Assembly: GCA_964525605.1 (NCBI GenBank)
Contig: CAZGKT010000003.1
Coordinates: 1 to 64,000, forward strand
Length of the DNA stretch: 64,000 nt
Origin: CAVTWJ01 sp964525605
GTDB lineage: Bacteria > Oederibacteriota > Muellerivitia > Muellerivitales > Muellerivitaceae
Direction: 5' to 3'
This document shows, piece by piece, positions 40,696 through 48,190 of the stretch. Both the position numbers and the translations under genes were made by a program. The notes under the pieces were generated by a model. That model was not told where the DNA came from and searched no databases. It worked only from the letters and a program-made list of their open reading frames with translations. Each line of letters opens with the position of its first letter. Positions within the stretch are counted from its first letter, which is position 1.

Positions 40696-42339
40696 ATGGA
40701 CGCATCCGTGAAGAACTGTTTATTCATTTACCCCCGTTTCACCTCCGACTCTTTCTGGAACTACCGCGAAACCTGCGAGCTGGTCGGGGCCAAATACCCC
40801 GAAGCGCCCTTAGGTTTAATCACCGTGGCCGCCATGCTGCCTGACGGCTGGAACGTGCGTCTGAACGATTTGAATGTCGAGAAACTGAACATTGAGGACG
40901 TGGATTGGGCCGAACTGGTCTTTATCGGCGGACAGATTTTTCAGCAAAGCGAGCACCTGCGCCTGATCGACTATTTCCGAACCCGGGGCAAGACCGTCAT
41001 CATCGGCGGGCCTGACGCCACTTCCAGCCCCCACCTTTACGACGATGCGAACCACCTTATACTGGGCGAGGCCGAGGTGACCCTGCCCGAATTTTTGCGG
41101 GATTACCTTTCCGGGTCGGCCAAACACCGCTACGAACCCGGCGAGCGCAAGGCCGACATGCACACTTCCCCCACGCCCCGGTTCGACCTTTTGGACTATT
41201 CCAACTATCTGAACCTGAGCATCCAGTGGAACCGGGGATGCCCCTTCATGTGCGAATTTTGCGACATCATCGAGCTTTTCGGGCGCAAACCCCGGGGCAA
41301 GTCTTTCGCCCAGTTGGAAAGGGAACTGAAGACGGTTTACGACCTCGGCTACCGGGGGCAGTTGAGCATCGTGGATGACAATTTCATCGGCAACAAAAAG
41401 GCCGTGAAGGAACTATTACCCCAGTTGATCGAGTGGCAGAGGAAACACGATTTTCCTTTCGATTTCAGCACCGAAGCCTCGCTCAACCTTTCCGATGACG
41501 ACGACCTGTTGAACCTGATGGAAGAGGCGGGCTTTACCTGGCTCTTCACGGGCATCGAGACGCCCGACAAGGAAGCCCTCTTGGCCGCGAAGAAGCACCA
41601 GAACGCCCACCGGTCCATCCCCGAGAGCATCCACAAGATCAACCGGCACGGCATGATCGTGATGGCGGGCTACATCGTGGGCTTTGACGGCGAAAAAGAA
41701 GACATCGCCGCGAGAATCGTGGAAAACATCGAGCAAACCAACATCGCGGTCAACATGGTGGGCCTGCTTTTGGCCGTGCCCAACACCCAGATGACCCGGC
41801 GCCTGAAGGCCGAAGGCCGCCTGGACGATGATTTTGAGACCCCCACCGACACCACGGGGGATCAGTGCGTGAGCGGACTCAACTTCACCACCATCAGGCC
41901 GAGGCTGGATATTTTGCGGGATTACGGAATGATCGTGAAAGAGATTCTGAAACCCAAGAATTATTTCAACCGGGTTTTACGCAGTTCGCTGATGCTGCGC
42001 ACCCATAAAAGGCGCCAGCATTTCAACCCCTGGACGATCTACAAGGACCTGAAGGGTTTATTCAAACTCATCACCCAAATGATGGCCAGGCCCTCCACCG
42101 GCTATCACTTTTGGCGGGTCTTGGTCACGATGCTGTGGAAGAACCCCCAGGCTTTTCGGGACGCGTTGTCTTTGATGGCCCTCTACTTGCATTTCCAGAA
42201 TTTCCGTGATGTTATCCTCCAACGGCTGGAAACGGACGTGAAAAAGATTGAGCGGGAAGGCGACCCGAGGGTGGTGTGCCCCTACCCGAGATTAGTCGTT
42301 CCGGTAAAGCGCACAGCCGTAGCGGCGATGGCCAGCTGA
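40696..42339 (+). CDS. B12-binding radical SAM protein (DUF4070 type)
   Basis: A 547-residue protein. The N-terminal B12-binding-like domain (about 1-135) has LVFIGGQIFQQ and VIIGGPDATSSP. The radical SAM core (about 165-395) has the [4Fe-4S] motif CPFMCEFC, then DUF4070 (about 400-530). The arrangement resembles the class B methylase HpnP (hopanoid 2-methylase) and relatives. The substrate cannot be told; a lipid is plausible since a flippase-like gene follows. It stands alone on its strand with no sigma-54 site upstream. Confidence 0.88.
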   Translation: MDASVKNCLFIYPRFTSDSFWNYRETCELVGAKYPEAPLGLITVAAMLPDGWNVRLNDLNVEKLNIEDVDWAELVFIGGQIFQQSEHLRLIDYFRTRGKTVIIGGPDATSSPHLYDDANHLILGEAEVTLPEFLRDYLSGSAKHRYEPGERKADMHTSPTPRFDLLDYSNYLNLSIQWNRGCPFMCEFCDIIELFGRKPRGKSFAQLERELKTVYDLGYRGQLSIVDDNFIGNKKAVKELLPQLIEWQRKHDFPFDFSTEASLNLSDDDDLLNLMEEAGFTWLFTGIETPDKEALLAAKKHQNAHRSIPESIHKINRHGMIVMAGYIVGFDGEKEDIAARIVENIEQTNIAVNMVGLLLAVPNTQMTRRLKAEGRLDDDFETPTDTTGDQCVSGLNFTTIRPRLDILRDYGMIVKEILKPKNYFNRVLRSSLMLRTHKRRQHFNPWTIYKDLKGLFKLITQMMARPSTGYHFWRVLVTMLWKNPQAFRDALSLMALYLHFQNFRDVILQRLETDVKKIEREGDPRVVCPYPRLVVPVKRTAVAAMAS

Positions 42340-42421
42340 TTACGTGTTCAAAAAGGGATAATCCGGCGGGAATACCGGTAGTAGGTTAATTTGAAATGTT
42401 TTGGTTTTGTTGTCATTGAGA

Positions 42422-42494
42422 GCCGCAATTTTTGCGGCAAGCTTGTTGAAGCTGGGCTGAATTCGCTCAAACATCCATGGGCTTTAGCCCATGG
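42422..42494. repeat. Two small palindromic hairpins
   Basis: GCCGCAA-TTT-TTGCGGC (42422-42438) and CCATGGGC-TTTA-GCCCATGG (42475-42494). The second has the CCxTGGGCT...AGCCCAxGG form of REP-like elements; a related hairpin is at 45357. The rest of 42340-42672 has no gene. Confidence 0.65.
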
Positions 42495-42672
42495 ACAATC
42501 CAAGTTTATGGTGGGTGTTCGTATTTGACTTGAATGAGAGACAAACGCGAAAGGCGAACTGGGATTCCCACGTCGCAAATCGAGCCTATCGGCTCTGCTC
42601 CTCGGAATGACAGCCAAACCGATGCATGCCGATGACCCCTCCATGGTATAGATCGGCTACAAAGGAAGACCC

Positions 42673-43758
42673 GTGAAGCGACCGGATAAAAAAGTCATTT
42701 TGGCCGTTTCCCTGATCCTCGTGGGGATCATGGTGCTGGTATTGGCGACCGCCTTCCTGAGCGACTTTTCCAAACTCAAGGAAGTTTTGGGCCATTTGGC
42801 CCCGATTCCATTCCTTTGCGCACTCGTGACCACGGGGCTCGCCTATTTGGCGACCACCCTTTCCTTCCGCGCCCTCTTTGCGATGACGCCCTACCGGATT
42901 CCCTTCCCCAAGTTTTTTTCCATCATGTTCATTTCGGACACGGTCAATTACATCGTTTCCTCCGCCGGGGTGTCCAGCATCGCCAACCGAGCTTTTCTGC
43001 TCAAAAATGAAAAGGTGCCCTATTCGGTCACGGTGCCCCTGTCCCTCGCTCAAAACATGATTTTCAACCTGGCGCTTGCCATCGTATGCCTGGGTGAACT
43101 GGGCTACCTTCACGCCCATCCCGAATGGACGGGTGTCCCCAAAACAAGCGTCCTTTTGTTTTTCATGGCGGGGCTTCTGCTGGTGGTTGGGGGGATGATG
43201 GTTTTCTTCTTCCACCGGGTCTTTCGCCGGTGGTCGGTCCGGGTGGCCCTGGCGGCGGGCCGCTGGATCAGCCAACGACATTCGGAGGGGGAAGCGGTTG
43301 CCCGGAAGTGGATCGATACGCTGGCCCGGGTGGAAATGACGGTGGCTTTTCTGCGGCGGGGCTGGATCCATCTGCTGGAGGTTTTTTTCTGGGTGGCCAT
43401 GAATTGGCTTTTCATGGCCCTGGCCTTTTATTTCTGCTTCCACGCGGTGGGGTTGGATTTGCCCCTGGGGCTTCTCATGGTGGGCTTCACGGTGATGTTT
43501 CTGTCGTCCAATATCAACCCGGTTCCCGCTGGACTGGGGGTCAGCGAATCCCTCTTGGCCTGCACTTTTAAATACCTGGGGGTAGGGTTTGAGTCGACTT
43601 TAGTGGCTGCCCTGTTATTCAGACTCGTTTACTACCTGATTCCCCTGGGCATTTCCGCCGCCCTTTATTTGGATACCTTGCGGTCTTTTTTGAAATCCCC
43701 GGTGCCGGAAAGAACCTTTACCGGGAAAAAAGTATTTATTCCTGAATTGGACGGTTGA
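42673..43758 (+). CDS. LPG-synthase-TM/flippase-like membrane protein
   Basis: A 361-residue polytopic protein (about 8 helices) from a GTG at 42673 with GGAAG upstream. SSAGVSSIANRAFLLKNEKVPYS and NINPVPAGLGVSESLL are the signature of the lysylphosphatidylglycerol synthase TM (UPF0104) family, which flips lipids. The aminoacyltransferase domain is absent, so it is a stand-alone flippase-like form. It follows the radical SAM gene and is convergent with the HxlR regulator. Confidence 0.85.
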   Translation: MKRPDKKVILAVSLILVGIMVLVLATAFLSDFSKLKEVLGHLAPIPFLCALVTTGLAYLATTLSFRALFAMTPYRIPFPKFFSIMFISDTVNYIVSSAGVSSIANRAFLLKNEKVPYSVTVPLSLAQNMIFNLALAIVCLGELGYLHAHPEWTGVPKTSVLLFFMAGLLLVVGGMMVFFFHRVFRRWSVRVALAAGRWISQRHSEGEAVARKWIDTLARVEMTVAFLRRGWIHLLEVFFWVAMNWLFMALAFYFCFHAVGLDLPLGLLMVGFTVMFLSSNINPVPAGLGVSESLLACTFKYLGVGFESTLVAALLFRLVYYLIPLGISAALYLDTLRSFLKSPVPERTFTGKKVFIPELDG

Positions 43759-43766
43759 AGAATTGG

Positions 43767-44237
43767 TTAAGCCCTAAGCTTTTTCTGATAGAGGGCCATC
43801 GCCTTAGTCTTGCGCGCGATAACCTCTTTCGCCTTGACCGTGGTTTGGCAGGACCGGCAGTGCAAATGCTGTTCAATGCGGCCGCCGCACCCCTCGTGCT
43901 CAAAGGCGATGGGCGGGCCATCCGTACAAGCCCATTTATCGCCCCACTGGGTCAAAGCGATGATGACTTCCTTGAAATCCAAGCCCTTGGGGGTGAGATG
44001 GTATTCCATGTGTTCCGAATCGCCTTTGGAAGTGGTCATCAGGCCGTCCTGGACGAAACTTTCCAGCCGCTTGGCCAGGATATTGGTGGCGATGTCGAGG
44101 CTTTGCTGAAAGTCCTTGAAGCGGGTCATGCCCCCGAACGCCGCGTTACGCAAGATCATGAGACTCCAGCGCTCCCCCGCGATTTCCAGCGCGCGGGCCG
44201 CCGAGCAGGCTTGTTTCTCGTAGGTTCGCCCTAACAT
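43767..44237 (-). CDS. HxlR-family transcription regulator
   Basis: A 156-residue protein. ACSAARALEIAGERWSLMIL with RFKDFQQSLDIATNILAKRL is the HxlR winged-helix core (about 8-95). The C-terminal extension (about 110-145) has CGGRIEQHLHCRSC, a likely metal-binding or redox cysteine cluster. It is divergent from the dehydrogenase gene at 44540. A paired inverted repeat lies between them. Confidence 0.9.
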   Translation of the reverse strand: MLGRTYEKQACSAARALEIAGERWSLMILRNAAFGGMTRFKDFQQSLDIATNILAKRLESFVQDGLMTTSKGDSEHMEYHLTPKGLDFKEVIIALTQWGDKWACTDGPPIAFEHEGCGGRIEQHLHCRSCQTTVKAKEVIARKTKAMALYQKKLRA

Positions 44238-44290
44238 TTTTCACACATCCTTATTAAATAATTTAGGAACTATGCATGGCTTTTCGACTT

Positions 44291-44385
44291 TCACCTTCTC
44301 CCCTGGAGGGAGAAGGTCGGGATGAGAGGGAATACATGAACTCAAGCACCCCTCACCCAGCCCTCTCCCTCAAGGGGAGAGGGTT
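44291..44385. repeat. CTCTCCCTCAAGGGGAGAG-type repeat
   Basis: TTCTCCCCTGGAGGGAGAA and CCCTCTCCCTCAAGGGGAGA, two linked hairpins. The second matches the repeat at 7512-7550. Confidence 0.65.
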
Positions 44386-44442
44386 TATCTTGAAGATACG
44401 TCAATGCCATAGTTCCGAATAATTTTACTAGGAGTTTACACT

Positions 44443-44504
44443 TTTTACTTGCATCACGCAAGTAACGGGAGTATGTTTCTATTGCTTTCATGATGCAAGT
44501 AAAA
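44443..44504. promoter_or_regulatory. Operator-like paired inverted repeat (HxlR/SDR)
   Basis: TTTTACTTGCATCA (44443-44456) and TGATGCAAGTAAAA (44491-44504) are perfect 14-base arms 34 bases apart. The left arm also contains a local palindrome ACTTGC-ATCAC-GCAAGT. Position between divergent HxlR and SDR genes makes it the likely HxlR operator. Confidence 0.65.
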
Positions 44505-44539
44505 TCTGTGTCGTGAGCCAGTAAAAAAGGGGAGGACTT

Positions 44540-45262
44540 ATGAAAATCGCAGGCAAAGCTGTTCTGATCACCGGGGCCAATCGCGGCATCGGGAAGGCGC
44601 TGGTAGACGAGGCCTTAAAAAGGGGCGCGAAGCGGGTTTATGCCGGTACCCGCCAGGTGTGGACCCACCCGGATGGACGCGTGACGCCGCTGGCCCTGGA
44701 TGTGACGAACGCCGGGCAGGTTCGGGACGCCGCCGGGGAAATCGAATCCCTCGACCTCCTCATCAATAACGCCGGGGTCGCGCAATTCGACGACTTGAGC
44801 GATCCCTCCGCTCTCGAACGACACCTAGCCGTCAATCTCCGGGGCCCCTACGGAATGATCCAGGCCTTCACGCCCCAGTTGACCCGCTCGAAAGGGGCCA
44901 TCGTCAACATCCTTTCGATTGCGGCCTGGGCTGCTATCCCGGCCATCGCGGCCTACTCGATCTCGAAAGCGGCCGCTTTTTCCATGTCCCAGTCGTTCCG
45001 CGCCTATTTGGCCGGACGGGGCGTGGGGGTCCATGTGGTCCTGCCCGGCCCGGTCGACACGGATATGTCCCGCGGGCTCGAAGTGCCCAAAGCCTCCCCG
45101 GAATCGGTGGCGCGGGCCATATTCGACGGGGTGGAGAAGGGGGAGGAGGAGATTTTCCCCGATCCCATGTCCCAATCCATCGCGGAAAGCTGGCGAGGTA
45201 GCGCGGTCAAGGCCATGGAGAAGCAGTTTTCGGGCTTCATGCCCGAGCCGGTCAAGGCTTAA
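44540..45262 (+). CDS. Short-chain dehydrogenase/reductase
   Basis: A 240-residue classical SDR: TGANRGIG cofactor loop (about 11-18), NNAG (about 75-78), catalytic Ser in ILSIAA and Tyr-x-x-x-Lys in AYSISKAA. PGPVDTDMSRG follows. Cofactor NADP is likely from the Arg after the glycine loop. AAAAGGGGAGGA precedes the ATG. The divergent HxlR gene and the operator-like repeat suggest it is HxlR-controlled, perhaps in response to an electrophile. Confidence 0.9.
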   Translation: MKIAGKAVLITGANRGIGKALVDEALKRGAKRVYAGTRQVWTHPDGRVTPLALDVTNAGQVRDAAGEIESLDLLINNAGVAQFDDLSDPSALERHLAVNLRGPYGMIQAFTPQLTRSKGAIVNILSIAAWAAIPAIAAYSISKAAAFSMSQSFRAYLAGRGVGVHVVLPGPVDTDMSRGLEVPKASPESVARAIFDGVEKGEEEIFPDPMSQSIAESWRGSAVKAMEKQFSGFMPEPVKA

Positions 45263-45356
45263 CCCAAAGGAAAAAACAGGGCTCCACACCGGCGGAAGAG
45301 GGGGGCATTCAAGAACGCCGGTGTTGCCTCTGATCGCTCCATTTACCCAATCAACC

Positions 45357-45377
45357 GCCGTGGCTTCAACCCACGGC
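45357..45377. repeat. REP-like hairpin
   Basis: GCCGTGG-CTTCAAC-CCACGGC is a perfect 7-bp stem upstream of the next gene, similar in form to the hairpin at 42475-42494. Confidence 0.55.
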
Positions 45378-45409
45378 CCCAAACCTAAAATCAAAAGAAG
45401 GAGAAAATC

Positions 45410-45868
45410 ATGAAAGAAAAATATTTAAGCCATACCATCACCGTCGATAAAACCCCCAAGGAAGTCTTCGACGCCATCAATAACGTGCGGGGGTGGTGGT
45501 CGGGGCAAATTGAAGGAAAGACTGAAAAACTCGGGGATGTGTTCACTTACCAATACAAAGATTTGCATCGTACGACGCAGAAGATAACCGAGTCGGTTCC
45601 CGGCAAAAAGATCGTTTGGACCGTCACGGACAGTTATTTGTCTTTTATCGAAGATAAAACCGAGTGGAATGGGACCAAGGTCATCTTTGAGATCGCCCCC
45701 CAAGACGGCAAGACCGAGGTTCGTTTTACGCACCAAGGCCTAAGCTCCCAACAAGAATGCTTCACCGCCTGTAACGATGCCTGGGGTTCCTACATTCGGG
45801 GAAGTTTGAAGAACCTGATCCTCAAGGGCAAAGGCCAGCCCAATAAAAAGGAAAAGGTTAAGGCCTAA
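45410..45868 (+). CDS. SRPBCC/AHSA1-type protein
   Basis: A 152-residue START-like domain: SHTITVDKTPKEVFDAINNV at the start, WWSG and a C-terminal amphipathic helix (FTACNDAWGSYIRGSLKNLI). Proteins of this type bind hydrophobic ligands. AAGAAGGAGAAA precedes the ATG. It may share a transcript with the SDR gene. Basic C-terminal tail. Confidence 0.85.
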   Translation: MKEKYLSHTITVDKTPKEVFDAINNVRGWWSGQIEGKTEKLGDVFTYQYKDLHRTTQKITESVPGKKIVWTVTDSYLSFIEDKTEWNGTKVIFEIAPQDGKTEVRFTHQGLSSQQECFTACNDAWGSYIRGSLKNLILKGKGQPNKKEKVKA

Positions 45869-45880
45869 AAATAGGGAGGG

Positions 45881-45928
45881 CCTCCACCGGTGCGGCATGG
45901 GTATTTTCCCTTTTTAATCCGGTGGAGG
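45881..45928. terminator. Possible bidirectional terminator
   Basis: CCTCCACCGG and CCGGTGGAGG arms, with AAAAATAGGGA left and TCCCTTTTT inside, lie between convergent genes 45410-45868 and 45914-46534. The right arm overlaps the end of the latter gene. Confidence 0.45.
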
Positions 45929-46534
45929 GGGGATGGCTTCGGAATCTTTCTTCGCTTTGGCGGCGCGGCGTTCAATCTCAAAGCGGTATTGTTTCAGGAA
46001 ATTTCGAAGGCCCAGCCGGAAAACGTCCGGGGTGATATACCAGGGCGTATGTTTGTTTCTCACCGTATCCATCATGAAGGCAACTTTGGTTCCGACGCCC
46101 GAGGGATCGGGCTCTAACGTCCAAACATTCTGGAATCGGGCGAATTCCTTGTGGCTGATATCCTCCACAAAGATGGATTCCATGGGTTGCTCATGAACTT
46201 CCAGTAGGGCATGCACATCGAACCGGATGAAAAGAAAACCTTCCCCCAGAGTTTGCTGTAGTAAGAGTTGGTTATCCTTTTGTTGAAGGATTTTGATCTG
46301 GAAATCGGCTACAAATTTCTCGATATCCGCGTAATCCGTCAACACTTGCCAAATCAACACCGGGTCCACGTCGATGGTGAAATCCCCAATAAAGCTGTAA
46401 TGATCCCCTTGGGTGACGAACGAAGAATTCACCGGCTCTTTTTCGAACGGGTTGGCGTTCGCGCTTGCCGCGCAGAAGAAGGCCAGAACCGCTCCCCCCA
46501 GGAGTGCGCGGATGCTTGGATGGAATGTAGTCAT
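45914..46534 (-). CDS. Secreted SRPBCC-family protein
   Basis: A 206-residue protein with a signal peptide (about 1-27, ending ANA). The rest matches the polyketide cyclase/dehydrase (coenzyme Q-binding-like) START fold: FIGDFTIDVDPVLIWQVLTD and WYITPDVFRLGLRNFLKQY. It ends in a polar tail with four prolines. A ligand-binding role in the periplasm is inferred. Confidence 0.78.
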   Translation of the reverse strand: MTTFHPSIRALLGGAVLAFFCAASANANPFEKEPVNSSFVTQGDHYSFIGDFTIDVDPVLIWQVLTDYADIEKFVADFQIKILQQKDNQLLLQQTLGEGFLFIRFDVHALLEVHEQPMESIFVEDISHKEFARFQNVWTLEPDPSGVGTKVAFMMDTVRNKHTPWYITPDVFRLGLRNFLKQYRFEIERRAAKAKKDSEAIPPPPD

Positions 46535-46677
46535 TCTTGGAGTTTACCCTAAAACAAGAATCTTATTGAGATCGATTATTTTCAGGCGGGAGGAAAAGAA
46601 GAATCTCAAAAGACTTTCTTAATTCTTCTCAACGATTTCGTTTATTCGCGAAATGAATAATGGGGCCAGGCGCCCTT

Positions 46678-47214
46678 TCATTCCTCGATTTGCTGAACAG
46701 ATCGGGAAGGGGGCCATCCGATATCCCTCTTAATCATTACTTTCTCGATCAAGAAATTCTTTAGATAGGTGTGGCGGACAATTTTAAAGAATTGTTCCAA
46801 ATGGGGGCCGGCATGGTTGTTTTCCAGTTTCAATAAATTCAAGGCGATACTGAAGGCCATTTCCACGTATTCATGACGCATAGCGTAATCCCGGGCGGCA
46901 AATTCGTTGTAACTCTTGATCCCTTTCAGGTACACCTCGGCGGCCTTTTTGTCGTTTGAGCCCAGGTAGTATTTGCCCATCAGGTAATAAATTTCCAGCT
47001 CCCGCAGTTCCGAATGGTCGATGTTTTCATATTGATTGACCGCCTCCCTTTCATCCAAGCGGGCAAGGGTTTGGTGGCTGAAATAGTAGTTCAAGCAGAA
47101 CATGGCGAACCGCGCGCGTAGGCTATGGTCGTTGGGGTTTCGTTTGACGGCGTCCTTGAATTTTTTAAACTCAAAGCCGTGGGCTATTTTGATCAGGATC
47201 GTCACGATTTTCAT
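46678..47214 (-). CDS. TPR-like helical protein, unknown
   Basis: A 178-residue protein with repeated helix pairs (LRARFAMFCLNYYFS; LEIYYLMGKYYLGSNDKKAA; AEVYLKGIKSYNEFAARDY) that fit TPR-like repeats. No signal peptide. It is the next gene after the receiver at 47272-47760 on the same strand, with a hairpin between. Confidence 0.6.
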   Translation of the reverse strand: MKIVTILIKIAHGFEFKKFKDAVKRNPNDHSLRARFAMFCLNYYFSHQTLARLDEREAVNQYENIDHSELRELEIYYLMGKYYLGSNDKKAAEVYLKGIKSYNEFAARDYAMRHEYVEMAFSIALNLLKLENNHAGPHLEQFFKIVRHTYLKNFLIEKVMIKRDIGWPPSRSVQQIEE

Positions 47215-47237
47215 TTGGCTCCCCGCGAAAATTCAAA

Positions 47238-47261
47238 GACAAAGGGGCCAGGCCCTTTGTC
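47238..47261 (-). terminator. Hairpin after the receiver gene
   Basis: GACAAAGGG-GCCAGG-CCCTTTGTC is a perfect 9-bp stem 11 bases after the receiver stop at 47272. The T run is weak (TTTGAATTTTC), so termination may be partial. Confidence 0.55.
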
Positions 47262-47271
47262 ACCCCAGGAT

Positions 47272-47760
47272 TTACTTGGCCTTTTCCTCTTTTAACATCG
47301 AGTTGCGTTTTTCGAGTTCCCGGACCCTGTTGTTGAGGTAATCAATGTGGACCACCAATTCCTTTTTCTCGCGGAAGAGGTCGCTCAAAATCGCGACCTT
47401 GGTTCTGAGTTCCGACGGGACGTAAGGCTTGAGAAGATAGTCGATGGCCCCTACGGCGTAGGCCCGGGCTTTATCGATGTCATTATTCTGCGCCGCGGTC
47501 AGGAAAATGATGGGCATATTGCCGTCGGGATCGGTTTTTCGGATCGAGGCCGCTGTTTCAATACCATCCATGACCGGCATCCTCACATCCATCAAGACCA
47601 CGGCGAAATCTCCCTGCGTGAGATGGTTTAAGGCTTCTTGCCCCGAGTTGGCCCTTGTCAGGCTCAGACCCGGGTTATCCAAGACGGCTTCCAGGGAAAG
47701 TAAATTCGCGGGTATGTCGTCCACGAGAAGAATTTTAACGGGTGTTTCGGTTTTGACCAC
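47272..47760 (-). CDS. Response regulator with C-terminal coiled coil
   Basis: A 162-residue protein from a GTG at 47760 with AGGAGAC upstream. The receiver domain (about 7-125) has LLVDD, VVLMDVRMPVMDGIE and LLKPYVP. A C-terminal coiled coil (about 130-160, VVHIDYLNNRVRELEKRNSML) suggests dimer or partner binding. No DNA-binding or enzyme output. A longer frame to 47901 overlaps the sigma-54-type promoter P12 and its element, so it is rejected. Likely part of the phosphorelay with the PAS kinase, by inference. Confidence 0.88.
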   Translation of the reverse strand: MVKTETPVKILLVDDIPANLLSLEAVLDNPGLSLTRANSGQEALNHLTQGDFAVVLMDVRMPVMDGIETAASIRKTDPDGNMPIIFLTAAQNNDIDKARAYAVGAIDYLLKPYVPSELRTKVAILSDLFREKKELVVHIDYLNNRVRELEKRNSMLKEEKAK

Positions 47761-47810
47761 GGCTTGTCTCCTAACGGGATAATCTGGGATATCGATCGAG
47801 GCTAGTCTTA

Positions 47811-47826
47811 GTGCAAGTCCCATGCC
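47811..47826 (-). promoter_or_regulatory. Sigma-54 promoter P12
   Basis: Minus strand GGCATGGGACTTGCAC: GG at 47826-47825, GC at 47814-47813, spacing 10. Predicted start near 47801, 40 bases before the GTG. Confidence 0.7.
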
Positions 47827-47879
47827 GTGGTGGTTTTGTTCTTTTACGGCGGAAGAAATCCTTGGCCGGGTTTCGTGCG

Positions 47880-47911
47880 ATTGAAATGATCGGATATTCA
47901 ATCATTTCAAT
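47880..47911. promoter_or_regulatory. Upstream activator element U10
   Basis: ATTGAAATGAT and ATCATTTCAAT are perfect 11-base inverted arms 10 bases apart, at about -79 to -110 of P12. Confidence 0.55.
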
Positions 47912-47989
47912 TACCGCCTTTGTTGACTATCACATTGATAGAGCGTTCGTGAATTTTATTTCACAAAGAATCGGGCTATTATCCGGTTT

Positions 47990-48190
47990 TAATTTTCGGA
48001 TAAGAGTAGAATCACATTGATAAGGCGGCTTGTGCGCGCCTCGTTACCGGCCCCGGAGAATGTCCCGACTGAATCCGAACCAAATGAGTTTCTGACCCCT
48101 CTTTCCTTTTCTTTGGTTCAACCAACTCGGCCCAAGTTTAACTTCATATAAAGAAGCACTTGTGGATTGAAGTCCACCAAGGAGCTGACC
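47990..48190 (+). promoter_or_regulatory. Conserved leader of the second activator gene
   Basis: Homologous to 5670-5872 over about 200 bases. The dyad CCGGA-GAA-TGTC-CC-GACT-GAA-TCCGA (48053-48078) is the degenerate form of the first copy. AAGGAG at 48179-48184 is kept, but the codon six bases after it is ACG, not ATG. Confidence 0.55.
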
